From NCBI RefSeq assembly GCF_002975275.1, contig NZ_PCOQ01000006.1:124001-188000 (forward strand): 64,000 nt of DNA, written 5' to 3'. The stretch's first letter is position 1. Every line of letters begins with the position of its first letter. Source of the DNA: Achromobacter sp. MYb9. GTDB taxonomy: Bacteria; Pseudomonadota; Gammaproteobacteria; Burkholderiales; Burkholderiaceae_B. The notes beneath the pieces were generated by a model. The model saw only the letters and a list, made by a program, of their open reading frames with translations. It was not told where the DNA came from and searched no databases. Made by a program: the position numbers and the translations under genes. Below are positions 55,241 to 62,932 of this stretch, in pieces.

Positions 55241-56644
55241 ATGACGCCTTTGCAGCCCCTTTCGATCACCGCGCTGGTGCTCGCCGCCGCCCTATGGCTG
55301 ACGCCCCCCGCCGTGCATGCCGCCGACACGCCGGCCCCCAGCAAATCCACCGCCCGCACCGCATCGCCTCCGGACGGCATGCCCGAGTACGGCGAAGGCA
55401 GCCACGGCCGCAGCCTGACACTGGGCCTGTACGACGGCGACACCTTCCAACCCGCCGCCAACACGCCGTACCGCCTGTTCCTGACCGCCAAGAACGATGC
55501 GATCCAGGGCACGCCCAGCGGCGACGGCATCCTGCATGGCGTCACCGACGCACAGGGCCGAACCGCCTGGATCTGGACCACGCAACCGCACGCCGCCGCG
55601 GATTTCACCCTGATCCGGCGCATCGGCGACGGCCCATGGGGCCATTTCTTCCAGCTGCATTCCAGCGGCGACAACGAACCGCTGCCCGCGTGGCCCTACA
55701 TTCTGACGCTGCGCCAGCGTTGGGGCGAGCAATGGGTTGACCTGGGCTACACCACCCGCCAGGGCGCGACGGCCTACTTCAGCCACAACATGCCGGCAGG
55801 CAGCATCTCGCTGTCCATCGAATCCCGCACGACCGACAACCGTGCCTGCTTTGGCGAGCTGGATGCCGTCAACCGGAAGCTCTCCCGGAACGACCTGGAA
55901 GGCGCGGAACAATCGATCGGCGCCATGCGTTGCGCCGACACGCCGCGCCAACAGCTGGACCTGGCTCACCTGCTGCTGATGGCCGGCCAGCAAGATCAAG
56001 CCCGGCAATGGGTACTGCGCGCGCGTCAGTGGCGTTTCCCGGAATCGCTGCAACGCCCGGACACGGCGCTGTTGCAAGACCGCCTGAACCTGGAACGGCT
56101 GCTGGCCATGCCCGACTTCGCCCTGGCCGATGCGCAGATCCTGCAGCAACGCCAAGCCAAGCGCGGACGGGCGCCACGCCAAGGCGACGCGGACTACGAC
56201 AACGAAATCGCCTACTACCTGGCGGACTTCCCCAACTTTCTGCCGCAGGCCGAAGCGCACGTGCGCGCGTCCATCCACCGCGCTGGCCCCAACCCCTACA
56301 ACCAGGGCATGCTGGGCTGGATTCTGGCGTTGCGGGGCAACACCGAAGAAGGCCTGCGCCTGATGCGCGATTCCTACCGAGGCATCCCGCGCAACGAAGA
56401 GATCGTGGCGGACTACGGCCTGACGCTGTGGCGACACGGGCAACCGGAATACGCCGAGCGACTGTGGGACGAAGCCCAGGCGCAGTGCGTATGGGGCCGG
56501 CGCCTGCATGACGCGATGCGCGAAGCGCAGTATCCGCACCCGTATTTCCAGCCGGCCGATTCTCCGGCGGTGCAAGCGTACCGGCAGCGCTGCGATCGCC
56601 CGCGGACCAAACAGAAGCTCTGGCACGCGGACGCCGCCCTATAA
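55241..56644 (+). CDS. Exported TPR-like protein downstream of PAAR, unknown function
   Basis: A 467-residue protein with a signal peptide (core ALVLAAALWLTPPAVHA, cleavage near residue 28). Residues ~50-180 form a beta-rich domain that begins RSLTLGLYDGDTFQPAANTPYR; the rest is helical with tetratricopeptide-like pairs (for example LAHLLLMAGQQDQARQWVL and LGWILALRGNTEEGLRLM). Two Cys pairs could form disulfides. It follows PAAR in the same direction, so it may protect against or accompany a PAAR-borne effector. It could equally be an unrelated periplasmic protein; no family is recognised. Confidence 0.7.
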   Translation: MTPLQPLSITALVLAAALWLTPPAVHAADTPAPSKSTARTASPPDGMPEYGEGSHGRSLTLGLYDGDTFQPAANTPYRLFLTAKNDAIQGTPSGDGILHGVTDAQGRTAWIWTTQPHAAADFTLIRRIGDGPWGHFFQLHSSGDNEPLPAWPYILTLRQRWGEQWVDLGYTTRQGATAYFSHNMPAGSISLSIESRTTDNRACFGELDAVNRKLSRNDLEGAEQSIGAMRCADTPRQQLDLAHLLLMAGQQDQARQWVLRARQWRFPESLQRPDTALLQDRLNLERLLAMPDFALADAQILQQRQAKRGRAPRQGDADYDNEIAYYLADFPNFLPQAEAHVRASIHRAGPNPYNQGMLGWILALRGNTEEGLRLMRDSYRGIPRNEEIVADYGLTLWRHGQPEYAERLWDEAQAQCVWGRRLHDAMREAQYPHPYFQPADSPAVQAYRQRCDRPRTKQKLWHADAAL

Positions 56645-56700
56645 TCGCCCCACACGCCGCACGCTACGCGCCTGCCTTGGGGCAGCCGCAGGAGACCGCC

Positions 56701-56865
56701 ATGAAATCCTCGTTGATGCCTCTGATTGCCCTGCTGGCCACCGCCCTGCTGCTTGCGGGCTGCGCCCCCGGCAAGGGCGGCCCGCCCCATCCCGGCGCCC
56801 CCAACCCGTACAGCAACGGCGGCTTCCATGATGCCGGACCCAACTATCCCGAGACCGGCCGCTAG
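56701..56865 (+). CDS. Small lipoprotein, 54 residues
   Basis: A 54-residue protein starting MKSSLMPLIALLATALLLAGC with lipobox LLAGC; the mature part is a Pro/Gly/Asn-rich 34-residue tail. CAGGAG sits 7 bases before the ATG, a strong ribosome binding site that fixes this start. Similar tiny lipoproteins are widespread in Burkholderiales with no known role. It follows the TPR-like gene by 56 bp. Confidence 0.7.
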   Translation: MKSSLMPLIALLATALLLAGCAPGKGGPPHPGAPNPYSNGGFHDAGPNYPETGR

Positions 56866-56907
56866 GCCACCCGCGCTGGGAAAAATCCGCGACTGGTGCG
56901 TGGATCA

Positions 56908-56929
56908 GATGGGGGCTAATTCCCCCATC
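56908..56929. terminator. Hairpin between convergent lipoprotein and thioredoxin-like genes
   Basis: An 8-bp perfect stem (GATGGGGG/CCCCCATC) with a 6-base loop sits in the 69-bp gap between two convergent genes, where a bidirectional terminator is expected. A T-run on the minus strand only comes about 20 bases further on, so the structure is not a canonical intrinsic terminator. Confidence 0.4.
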
Positions 56930-56934
56930 CCCGC

Positions 56935-57465
56935 CTAGCCTGGCTGCGCCAGCAAGCGCTGGATCTCCGCTTCGGTTTCGGCATAGTTGCCTTCCCCGAA
57001 GTGGCGATAGACCACTTGGCCTTGCTTGTCGATCAGATAGACCGCCGGCCAGTACTGGTTGCGGTAGGCCTCCCAGGTGGCGTAGCGGTTGTCCTGCACC
57101 ACCGGATACGTGATCTTGAAGCGTTCCAGCGCCTTCTGGACATTGGCGGTCGAGCGCTCGAAAGGGAACTCCGGCGTGTGCACGCCCACCACGACCAGGC
57201 CCTGGTCCTTGTACTTCTGATGCCAGCTGGTGACGTACGGCAGCGTGCGAATGCAGTTGATGCAGGTGTACGTCCAGAAATCCACCAGCACGACCTTGCC
57301 GCGCTGCGAGGCCACGGTCAGCGGCGGGCTGTTGAGCCAGTTTTCGATGCCGGTGAATTCCGGCGCGGGAGCCGGCGCGGCGGCCTGCGCGGCGCCGGGC
57401 AGCACCGCCGCCAGTGACGTGGCAATCAACGCGCCCAGCGCGATCTTCTTAAGGTAAGCAAACAT
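56935..57465 (-). CDS. Periplasmic thioredoxin-like (TlpA/DipZ-type) protein
   Basis: A 176-residue protein with a signal peptide (ending AAQAAAPA) and a thioredoxin fold. The active site is CINC in VDFWTYTCINCIRTLPY, the variant typical of DipZ/TlpA-like reductases, and the cis-Pro segment is YWPAVYLID. It lies 31 bp after the CcdA-like gene on the same strand, so the pair probably moves electrons from cytoplasmic thioredoxin across the membrane (CcdA-like) to this periplasmic protein. The client could be oxidised proteins or methionine sulfoxide reductase; not determined. Confidence 0.88.
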   Translation of the reverse strand: MFAYLKKIALGALIATSLAAVLPGAAQAAAPAPAPEFTGIENWLNSPPLTVASQRGKVVLVDFWTYTCINCIRTLPYVTSWHQKYKDQGLVVVGVHTPEFPFERSTANVQKALERFKITYPVVQDNRYATWEAYRNQYWPAVYLIDKQGQVVYRHFGEGNYAETEAEIQRLLAQPG

Positions 57466-57496
57466 AGTCGGACTCCTTGTGGTCGGTAGCGAAAGG

Positions 57497-58186
57497 TCAG
57501 TTGAAAAGATTGCTGATCCAGGCGTAGGCCAGGACGTCGTACTGGAAATAGATGACCGCCGCCGTCATGATCAGCAGCACGCCAAAGCCCTGCTGCAAAC
57601 GGTGCGTGTAGCGCGACAGCCCGCGCACCCGGGCCGCGATGGCCTGTCCGCCATAGGCGATCGCCAGCATGGGAATGCCGGCGCCCACGGCGAATACCAG
57701 CAGCAGCGTGCTGGACTGGGTCAGGTCTTGTGCTTTGGCGGCCAGCACCAGGATGGACGCCAGCACCGGGCCCGCGCAGGGTGTCCACACCGCGCCCAGC
57801 GACAAGCCCAACAGAAAGCCGCCGGCATTCCCGCCGCCGGACCCGCCCGCGCTGAACGCCAGCTGTTGCAGCGGCCCGCCGAACCGGGCGATCAGCCGGT
57901 CATAGGGCTGCGGCCAGATGCGCACCAGGCCGAACAGCGCCAGCAACGCGATTGAGGTGGAGCGCACGGCCTCGTGCACCGTGGCATTCAGATTGGATAG
58001 CAGGCTGAGCGCAATGCCCAGTCCGGCGAACGCCAGCACGAAGCCGGACACGACGAACAAGGGGCGCATCCGCCCGGGACGTTCAAGTGACGTGCCAAGC
58101 AGCACTGGCAACAAGGGCAGCACGCACGGCGACGCGATGGTCAGCATGCCGGCCAGCAAGGCGATGGGGGTGTTGATCAGGTCCAT
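57497..58186 (-). CDS. CcdA/DsbD-type transmembrane thiol transporter
   Basis: A 229-residue protein with six predicted helices. The redox Cys residues lie in the expected motifs: ASPCVLPLLPVLLG near the N terminus and VWTPCAGPVLASI in the middle. Family members pass reducing equivalents from thioredoxin to periplasmic partners. ATG 58186 is preferred to the far upstream starts because AAAGGAC precedes it and the first helix starts there. The partner is the thioredoxin-like gene directly downstream. Confidence 0.88.
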   Translation of the reverse strand: MDLINTPIALLAGMLTIASPCVLPLLPVLLGTSLERPGRMRPLFVVSGFVLAFAGLGIALSLLSNLNATVHEAVRSTSIALLALFGLVRIWPQPYDRLIARFGGPLQQLAFSAGGSGGGNAGGFLLGLSLGAVWTPCAGPVLASILVLAAKAQDLTQSSTLLLVFAVGAGIPMLAIAYGGQAIAARVRGLSRYTHRLQQGFGVLLIMTAAVIYFQYDVLAYAWISNLFN

Positions 58187-58210
58187 GGAGTGTCCTTTGG
58201 AAAGAGGCCC

Positions 58211-58241
58211 CATTGCACCTGCGGCACGTATCCGGTTTGTG
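58211..58241 (-). promoter_or_regulatory. Bipartite element CACAAACCGGATAC-N9-GTGCAATG upstream of ccdA-like gene
   Basis: Read on the minus strand, the element ends 24 bases before the ATG at 58186. The same two blocks with the same 9-base spacer occur upstream of ohr (61554-61584), differing only by C/G at one position. The spacing AAC-N16-GTG is compatible with an extracytoplasmic-function sigma factor promoter, but an operator is equally possible. Confidence 0.5.
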
Positions 58242-58359
58242 CCGGTCTGGCGCGCTTTTTTCCCGCTTATGTATCCGCGCCCCGCCCGTATACAGTACGA
58301 CACACATCCCGGATCGGCCGGCGCTATAACCCGTTCATCCCGTCTGCGGAGCCCTTCCG

Positions 58360-58488
58360 ATGAAACGATTCCTTGCCGTGCTATTGCTGCTGTTCGGCGG
58401 CTTCACCGCCGAAGCCGCCAAGCCCTTCCAGTGCCAGCTGATCACCAACACCCGGCCACGCCGGGATCCCCTGCCCCCGGTATCATGA
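58360..58488 (+). CDS. 42-residue signal-peptide ORF, gene remnant or leader peptide
   Basis: A short open frame encodes MKRFLAVLLLLFGGFTAEAA, a textbook signal peptide, followed by only 22 residues (KPFQCQLITNTRPRRDPLPP and two more). GCGGAG lies about 9 bases upstream. The abrupt end soon after the cleavage site, 36 bp before the response regulator gene, suggests either the preserved 5' end of a decayed exported-protein gene or a short peptide made ahead of the two-component operon. Coding cannot be proved from one sequence. Confidence 0.4.
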   Translation: MKRFLAVLLLLFGGFTAEAAKPFQCQLITNTRPRRDPLPPVS

Positions 58489-58524
58489 ACGCCACGTCCT
58501 CCCACCCTGAAAAGGCATCCTCAG

Positions 58525-59265
58525 ATGGATCACGTTGATCACGTCATGATCGTCGACGACGATCGGGAAATCCGCGAATTGGCCGGCAACTTCCTGAAGA
58601 AGAACGGACTGGCCGTCACGCTGGCGGCCGACGGCCGGCAGATGCGGTCGCTGCTGGAAAGCCTGTCGGTCGATCTGATCGTGCTGGACATCATGATGCC
58701 CGGCGACGACGGGCTGGTGCTATGCCGCGAATTGCGCAGCGGCAAGCACCGCCGCATCCCCATCCTGCTGCTGACGGCGCGCAGCGACGACATGGATCGC
58801 GTCCTGGGCCTGGAAATGGGCGCCGACGACTATCTGGTCAAACCCTTCGTGGCGCGCGAACTGCTGGCTCGCATCAAGGCGATCTTGCGGCGCACACGCA
58901 TGCTGCCGCCCAACTTCCAGGTGACGGAACCGGGCCGCGAGATCGCGTTTGGCGGCTGGCGCCTGGATACCACCGCGCGCCATCTGCTGGACGCAGACGG
59001 TACGGTCGTGTCACTTAGCGGCGCGGAATACCGGCTATTGCGCGTCTTCCTGGATCACCCGCAACGCGTGCTGAACCGCGACCAGTTGCTGAACTTGACG
59101 CAAGGCCGCGACGCCGACTTCTTCGGCCGGTCGATCGATCTGCTGGTCAGCCGCCTGCGCCAGCGCCTGCGCGAAGACGCGCGCGAACCCCGCTACATCA
59201 AGACGGTGCGCAGCGAAGGCTACGTGTTCTCGGCCGCCGTCGACGTCTCGGAATCCGATCAGTGA
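58525..59265 (+). CDS. OmpR-family response regulator
   Basis: A 246-residue regulator. The receiver domain has the acidic pocket D11/D12, phospho-acceptor D55 (LIVLDIMMPGDDG), T84 and K106 (DYLVKPF). The C-terminal winged helix includes LSGAEYRLLRVFLDHP and IKTVRSEGYVFSA, as in OmpR/PhoB. It overlaps the sensor kinase start by 4 bp (GTGA), forming a two-gene operon. The stimulus and regulon cannot be deduced; the closest general relatives are OmpR/EnvZ-like pairs in Burkholderiales. Confidence 0.93.
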   Translation: MDHVDHVMIVDDDREIRELAGNFLKKNGLAVTLAADGRQMRSLLESLSVDLIVLDIMMPGDDGLVLCRELRSGKHRRIPILLLTARSDDMDRVLGLEMGADDYLVKPFVARELLARIKAILRRTRMLPPNFQVTEPGREIAFGGWRLDTTARHLLDADGTVVSLSGAEYRLLRVFLDHPQRVLNRDQLLNLTQGRDADFFGRSIDLLVSRLRQRLREDAREPRYIKTVRSEGYVFSAAVDVSESDQ

Positions 59266-60578
59266 ACACCGCCGCTCCACGCCGCTTCGCCTGGCCCGGC
59301 ACGCTGGTCGCGCGCCTGTTCCTGATCTTCCTGGTTGGTCTGCTGCTGGCGTATGGCCTGTCGTTCGCCGCGTTATTCTATGAACGCTACAACGCCACCA
59401 AAACCATGATGCTGGGCGACCTGGAGCGCGACGTCGCCATCGCCATGGACATCCTGGACCGGCTGCCTGCCGCCGAACGCCCTGCCTGGCTCCCACGCCT
59501 GTCCAGCGGCAACCGGGAATACCTGCTGGGCAACGGCGATGCCGACCAGCCGCTGGAACTGGAGGCCGCCCGCACGGCAGCGCGCACCATCGAAGCCGCA
59601 CTGGGCGCCGCCCGGCCCGTCACCGTGCGTGCCATGGCCAACGATCCCCGGCACATCCAGGCGCGCGTCGTGCTGTCCGATGGCCAGCCCGTGATCCTGG
59701 ACATCCACCTTTCCCTGATGGGCCCGGCCCCGTGGCTGCTGATCGTGCTGGCGGTGCAACTGGTCCTGCTGATCGGCTGCGCCTGGCTGGCCGTGCGGCT
59801 GGCGGTTCGCCCATTGACACGCCTGGCCCAGGCCGCCGAAGCGCTGGACCCGAACAGCAAGAGCCCCGCGCTGGACGAACGCGGCCCCAGCGAAGTCACC
59901 CACGCCGTCGCCGCGTTCAACGCCATGCAGGAACGCATCGCCACGCACGTCGCCGAGCGCATGCAGATGCTGGGCGCCATCTCGCACGACCTGCAAACGC
60001 CGATCACCCGCATGAAGCTGCGCACGGAATTCATGGAAGATTCCGTCGACCGCGACAAGCTCACGAACGACCTGAACGAAGTCGAACGGCTGGTACGCGA
60101 AGGCATCGACTACGCCCGTAGCGCCCACGGCAAGGTCGAACCACCGGTCCGCGTGGAGCTAACCGCCTTTCTGGAAAGCCTGGTGTACGACTACCAGGAC
60201 ACCGGCAAGCAGGTCAGCCTGTCGGGGGATCGAGCCGGCCCCTTGCTGACCCGGCCGCATGCGCTGCGCCGGATCCTGGGCAACCTGATCGACAACGCGC
60301 TGAAGTTCGCGGACGCCGCCGAGGTGCAGGTCCTGGCACGCGGCGAGTCGGCGCTATCGATCTTTGTACTGGATCGCGGGCCAGGTATTCCCGAGCATGA
60401 ACTGGCGAATGTGCTGCAACCCTTCTATCGCCTGGAAGGCTCGCGCAACCGCGACACGGGTGGCACGGGGCTGGGCTTGGCCATCGCCCTTCAACTGGCC
60501 GAGGTCCTGGGCGCCAAGCTCGTCTTGAGCAACCGCGACGGTGGAGGCTTATCTGCGGAACTCCGCATGTCGCGGTAA
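59262..60578 (+). CDS. Sensor histidine kinase, EnvZ-like
   Basis: A 438-residue kinase starting at GTG. Two transmembrane helices (about 14-36 and 156-178) flank a ~120-residue periplasmic sensor. HAMP follows, then HisKA with GAISHDLQTPITRMKLR (phospho-acceptor H242), and an HATPase domain with N box (GNLIDNALKFAD), G1 (LDRGPGIP) and G2 (GGTGLGLAIA). All catalytic elements are intact. It is translationally coupled to the response regulator. The periplasmic domain has no motif that reveals the signal. Confidence 0.93.
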   Translation: MNTAAPRRFAWPGTLVARLFLIFLVGLLLAYGLSFAALFYERYNATKTMMLGDLERDVAIAMDILDRLPAAERPAWLPRLSSGNREYLLGNGDADQPLELEAARTAARTIEAALGAARPVTVRAMANDPRHIQARVVLSDGQPVILDIHLSLMGPAPWLLIVLAVQLVLLIGCAWLAVRLAVRPLTRLAQAAEALDPNSKSPALDERGPSEVTHAVAAFNAMQERIATHVAERMQMLGAISHDLQTPITRMKLRTEFMEDSVDRDKLTNDLNEVERLVREGIDYARSAHGKVEPPVRVELTAFLESLVYDYQDTGKQVSLSGDRAGPLLTRPHALRRILGNLIDNALKFADAAEVQVLARGESALSIFVLDRGPGIPEHELANVLQPFYRLEGSRNRDTGGTGLGLAIALQLAEVLGAKLVLSNRDGGGLSAELRMSR

Positions 60579-60599
60579 GGCGCCGGTGCGCGGCGGATC

Positions 60600-61361
60600 C
60601 TAGTTTGCGGCCAAAGCGCCCGACTTCAGCAACGGCTCCAAAATCCCGGCGGTGTAAACGCGCGCCACGTTCTGCAGGAACGCCGTGAAGTCGGTCTTTG
60701 CGGCATGGTCGGCACGGTCCGAAATCACCCGCATCACCGCGAACGGAATCCCGAATTCGTAGCAGACCTGCGCCATCGCCGCGCCCTCCATTTCTACGCA
60801 CAGCGCGTCGGGCAAGCGCTTGCGCAGCGCCAACGCGTCGTCGTTGTGGCTGACGAAAACATCGCCCGTGGCGATCAGGCCCTGGTGGACGCTGGGCACG
60901 GCAAGCGTGGCCCGGCCAGTCGCCACCGACGCGCCCCTCGTTCGGATGAACTGACCGGCATGTTCGTGCAGCAACGCGCTCAAACCCGCATCCGCCTCAA
61001 AGCGCACACGTCCCAACAAGGGGATCTCATGCTGATCGAACAAGGGCCGCGCGTCCATATCGTGCTGCATCAGGCTGCTGGCAACCACCACATCGCCCAC
61101 GTCCACAGCCGCATGCAAGCCGCCGGCCAGCCCCGTGAACAGCACGCGCGACACCTGAAATTCCCGAATCACGATCGACGCCGTCGCGGCCGCCGCCACC
61201 TTGCCGATGCGGCTAAGCGCAATCACGCACGGCGTACCCCATAGCGTGCCCACATGGAAATCGCGCATGGCGATGCGATGGATGGTCGCGCCCGGGTCCA
61301 TCGCGGCAAGCAGGTCGGCGATCTCTTCGTGCAAAGCGCCCAGAATGGCAAGACGGCTCAT
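60600..61361 (-). CDS. mtnN: 5'-methylthioadenosine/S-adenosylhomocysteine nucleosidase
   Basis: A 253-residue purine nucleoside phosphorylase-like enzyme that cleaves MTA and SAH to adenine and the thioribose or ribosyl-homocysteine. Key elements are present: LAILGALHEEIADL at the start, SRIGKVAAAATAS, FTGLAGGL, CVEMEGAAMAQV with the substrate-binding Glu/Met, and VMRVISDRAD with the catalytic Asp. ATG 61361 is supported by AAGGACATC upstream. It is slightly longer than E. coli MtnN (232). A phosphorylase-type nucleosidase without SAH activity is the main alternative. Confidence 0.88.
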   Translation of the reverse strand: MSRLAILGALHEEIADLLAAMDPGATIHRIAMRDFHVGTLWGTPCVIALSRIGKVAAAATASIVIREFQVSRVLFTGLAGGLHAAVDVGDVVVASSLMQHDMDARPLFDQHEIPLLGRVRFEADAGLSALLHEHAGQFIRTRGASVATGRATLAVPSVHQGLIATGDVFVSHNDDALALRKRLPDALCVEMEGAAMAQVCYEFGIPFAVMRVISDRADHAAKTDFTAFLQNVARVYTAGILEPLLKSGALAAN

Positions 61362-61553
61362 GATGTCCTTGTATTTAGCTGGCGACACGACGAAATGCCG
61401 CGCAGGGCGGAACATACTTTAAATGATGCGGGGGTTCCAATGGGCGGAGTACTGGCCATGCGATGTGTGCTGCAATCGGTGCAGCGCCCTGTATCCCAGC
61501 GTATCCGGTTTTCCCTGGCGATACACAGCAATGCGACACCGCCAGCTCGGCGA

Positions 61554-61584
61554 CACAAACGGGATACAGACGCTTGGTGCAATG
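61554..61584 (+). promoter_or_regulatory. Bipartite element CACAAACGGGATAC-N9-GTGCAATG upstream of ohr
   Basis: The element ends 49 bases before the ohr ATG and matches the one upstream of the ccdA-like gene in both blocks and in spacer length. A further AAACCGGATAC half lies at 61501-61511 on the minus strand, facing mtnN, with another GGATAC 10 bp beyond it. The rest of the 272-bp mtnN-ohr gap shows no gene. Confidence 0.5.
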
Positions 61585-61633
61585 CAGGCTCCATCCACCC
61601 CGCGGCCACGCCGCATCATGATCGGGAGCCATC

Positions 61634-62059
61634 ATGGCCAATCAACTTGAAGAAGTCCTCTACACCGCCAACACCCACACCACCAGCGGCCGCGACGGCA
61701 CGGGCCGCAGCAGCGACGGCGCGCTAGACGTGCAACTGAGCCCGCCCGGGTCCGGCAAGCCGGGCACGAATCCCGAACAACTGTTCGCCGTGGGGTATTC
61801 CGCCTGCTTCATGGGCGCCATGAAACGCGCGGGCGCCGCGAATGGCATCGTTGTGCCGAAGGACGTGGCGATTGATGCCAGCGTGTCGCTCGGCAAGGTC
61901 GACGGCGGGGCGAATTTTGCGTTGGGAGTGGTGCTGGCGGTGTCGCTGCCGGGGTTGAGCCAGGAGGAGAAGCGGACGCTGGTGGAAGGCGCGCATCAGA
62001 TGTGCCCGTATTCGCGGGCGATCAGGGACAACGTGGATGTGCGGTTTGAGGTGGTTTGA
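61634..62059 (+). CDS. ohr: Ohr, organic hydroperoxide reductase (OsmC family)
   Basis: A 141-residue protein with the two reactive Cys residues of Ohr: GYSACFMGAMKRAG (peroxidatic, about C58) and HQMCPYSRAIRDNVDV (resolving, about C122). The N terminus carries the family's strand-turn with TSGRDG. Ohr reduces organic hydroperoxides using lipoylated proteins. No MarR-type ohrR gene lies beside it, so control may rest on the upstream bipartite element or a distant regulator. Confidence 0.94.
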   Translation: MANQLEEVLYTANTHTTSGRDGTGRSSDGALDVQLSPPGSGKPGTNPEQLFAVGYSACFMGAMKRAGAANGIVVPKDVAIDASVSLGKVDGGANFALGVVLAVSLPGLSQEEKRTLVEGAHQMCPYSRAIRDNVDVRFEVV

Positions 62060-62155
62060 AGGGTTGGAGTTATCCATAGCCCCCCCTTCAAGTACTGCCT
62101 ACTTCTTCGGGTGTCCGGAAAACCCGGGCTAGCTCAGACTGACACCTTAAATTTT

Positions 62156-62551
62156 TCAGGACTGATCCCAAGCGTCGATGGTCAGGAAGTGTTTGGCGGG
62201 ACAGGCCGCCACGCGGTCGGCATGTACTTCAATCTTGCCCATCCAGCCAGGCGGCTGGGCATATTCCTCGCCCTCGTCGATGCCGAAAATCCAGACGCCC
62301 CCCTGGGATGACTGGATGCCGCCGCCTTCGATCAGCGGCAGCACATCACCAGCGCGGGAGATGTAGCGGTTCGGGTAGCCGCTTCCTGAGACCTTGGCGG
62401 CCTTGCCTTGCTTGACCAGTTTTTCGATCCAGCGGAGACCCTCCGCGCCTGCCTCCCACTGCGCCAGGATGGCCGCACGACAGGCTTTCGCGTCGGCGCG
62501 ATCGCATTCCTCGGGGCTGTGCGTCGATATAACGATCCACCAGCCGATCAT
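62156..62551 (-). CDS. Hypothetical 131-residue protein, coupled to a 19-codon leader
   Basis: A 131-residue soluble protein beginning MIGWWIVISTHSPEECDRADAK, with a helical middle (LRWIEKLVKQGKAAK) and a beta-rich acidic C terminus (GVWIFGIDEGEEYAQPPGW, then KHFLTIDAW). No signal peptide. Its ATG overlaps the stop codon of a 19-codon upstream frame (ATGA). Orphan proteins of this size and charge are often immunity proteins or prophage remnants, but neither can be claimed. It is convergent with ohr. Confidence 0.6.
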   Translation of the reverse strand: MIGWWIVISTHSPEECDRADAKACRAAILAQWEAGAEGLRWIEKLVKQGKAAKVSGSGYPNRYISRAGDVLPLIEGGGIQSSQGGVWIFGIDEGEEYAQPPGWMGKIEVHADRVAACPAKHFLTIDAWDQS

Positions 62552-62607
62552 TGCGCTGCCAAGTCCTTGCCGGACAGAGTATTGTTGTTTTCCATCGTAC
62601 TGTTCAT
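62548..62607 (-). CDS. 19-residue leader peptide or frameshifted 5' end
   Basis: The frame MNSTMENNNTLSGKDLAAQ starts 7-8 bases after AAAGGA, a good ribosome binding site, and its TGA overlaps the ATG of the next gene. The 131-residue gene has no ribosome binding site of its own outside this frame, so translation probably begins here and re-initiates. Alternatively a single-base change has split one longer protein into two frames. Confidence 0.4.
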   Translation of the reverse strand: MNSTMENNNTLSGKDLAAQ

Positions 62608-62872
62608 ATGAAGTCCTTTTGTCGCGCCTTCCGATCGGCCGGCAGGAGCACCTGGAAGAATCACCAGGCCGTCGTTTAAAACCGCCTTATTGAATTCCAA
62701 TATGCCTAATATCAGTGTTCCTTTCAACCCTGCTCCCCGCCGACGGCGCTTGCCTGCCGTCGTAAGGGTCGGGGGAGCACTACCGTAGTACCGATCCGCC
62801 CCGCAGCGCATCGATCGCTAAACGCAATCGCGAAGACACGCAAACGAATGCGCGCCACGCAGGGGCACGCCC
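62608..62872. other. Non-coding intergenic stretch with a hairpin
   Basis: No convincing gene lies between the leader peptide and the terminator at 62873. The part 62660-62730 is relatively A/T-rich and may hold the promoter of the small gene on the minus strand. A perfect 7-bp inverted repeat (CGACGGC 62741-62747, GCCGTCG 62756-62762) has no following T-run and its role is unclear. Confidence 0.5.
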
Positions 62873-62902
62873 AAAAAAAACCCCGGCGATTGCTCGCCGG
62901 GG
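62873..62902 (-). terminator. Intrinsic terminator of the ABC receptor gene
   Basis: On the minus strand a perfect 9-bp stem (CCCCGGCGA/TCGCCGGGG) with a 4-base loop is followed directly by eight T residues. It begins 30 bp after the stop codon at 62933. This is a canonical Rho-independent terminator. Confidence 0.93.
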
Positions 62903-62932
62903 ACGTCCCTGCACACACACAACACCGATTGA

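Noticed and set aside
61490..61568. Inverted repeat TGTATCCC / GGGATACA 63 bp apart, considered as a cruciform
   Set aside because: The arms are better explained as oppositely oriented copies of the GGATAC element facing mtnN and ohr.
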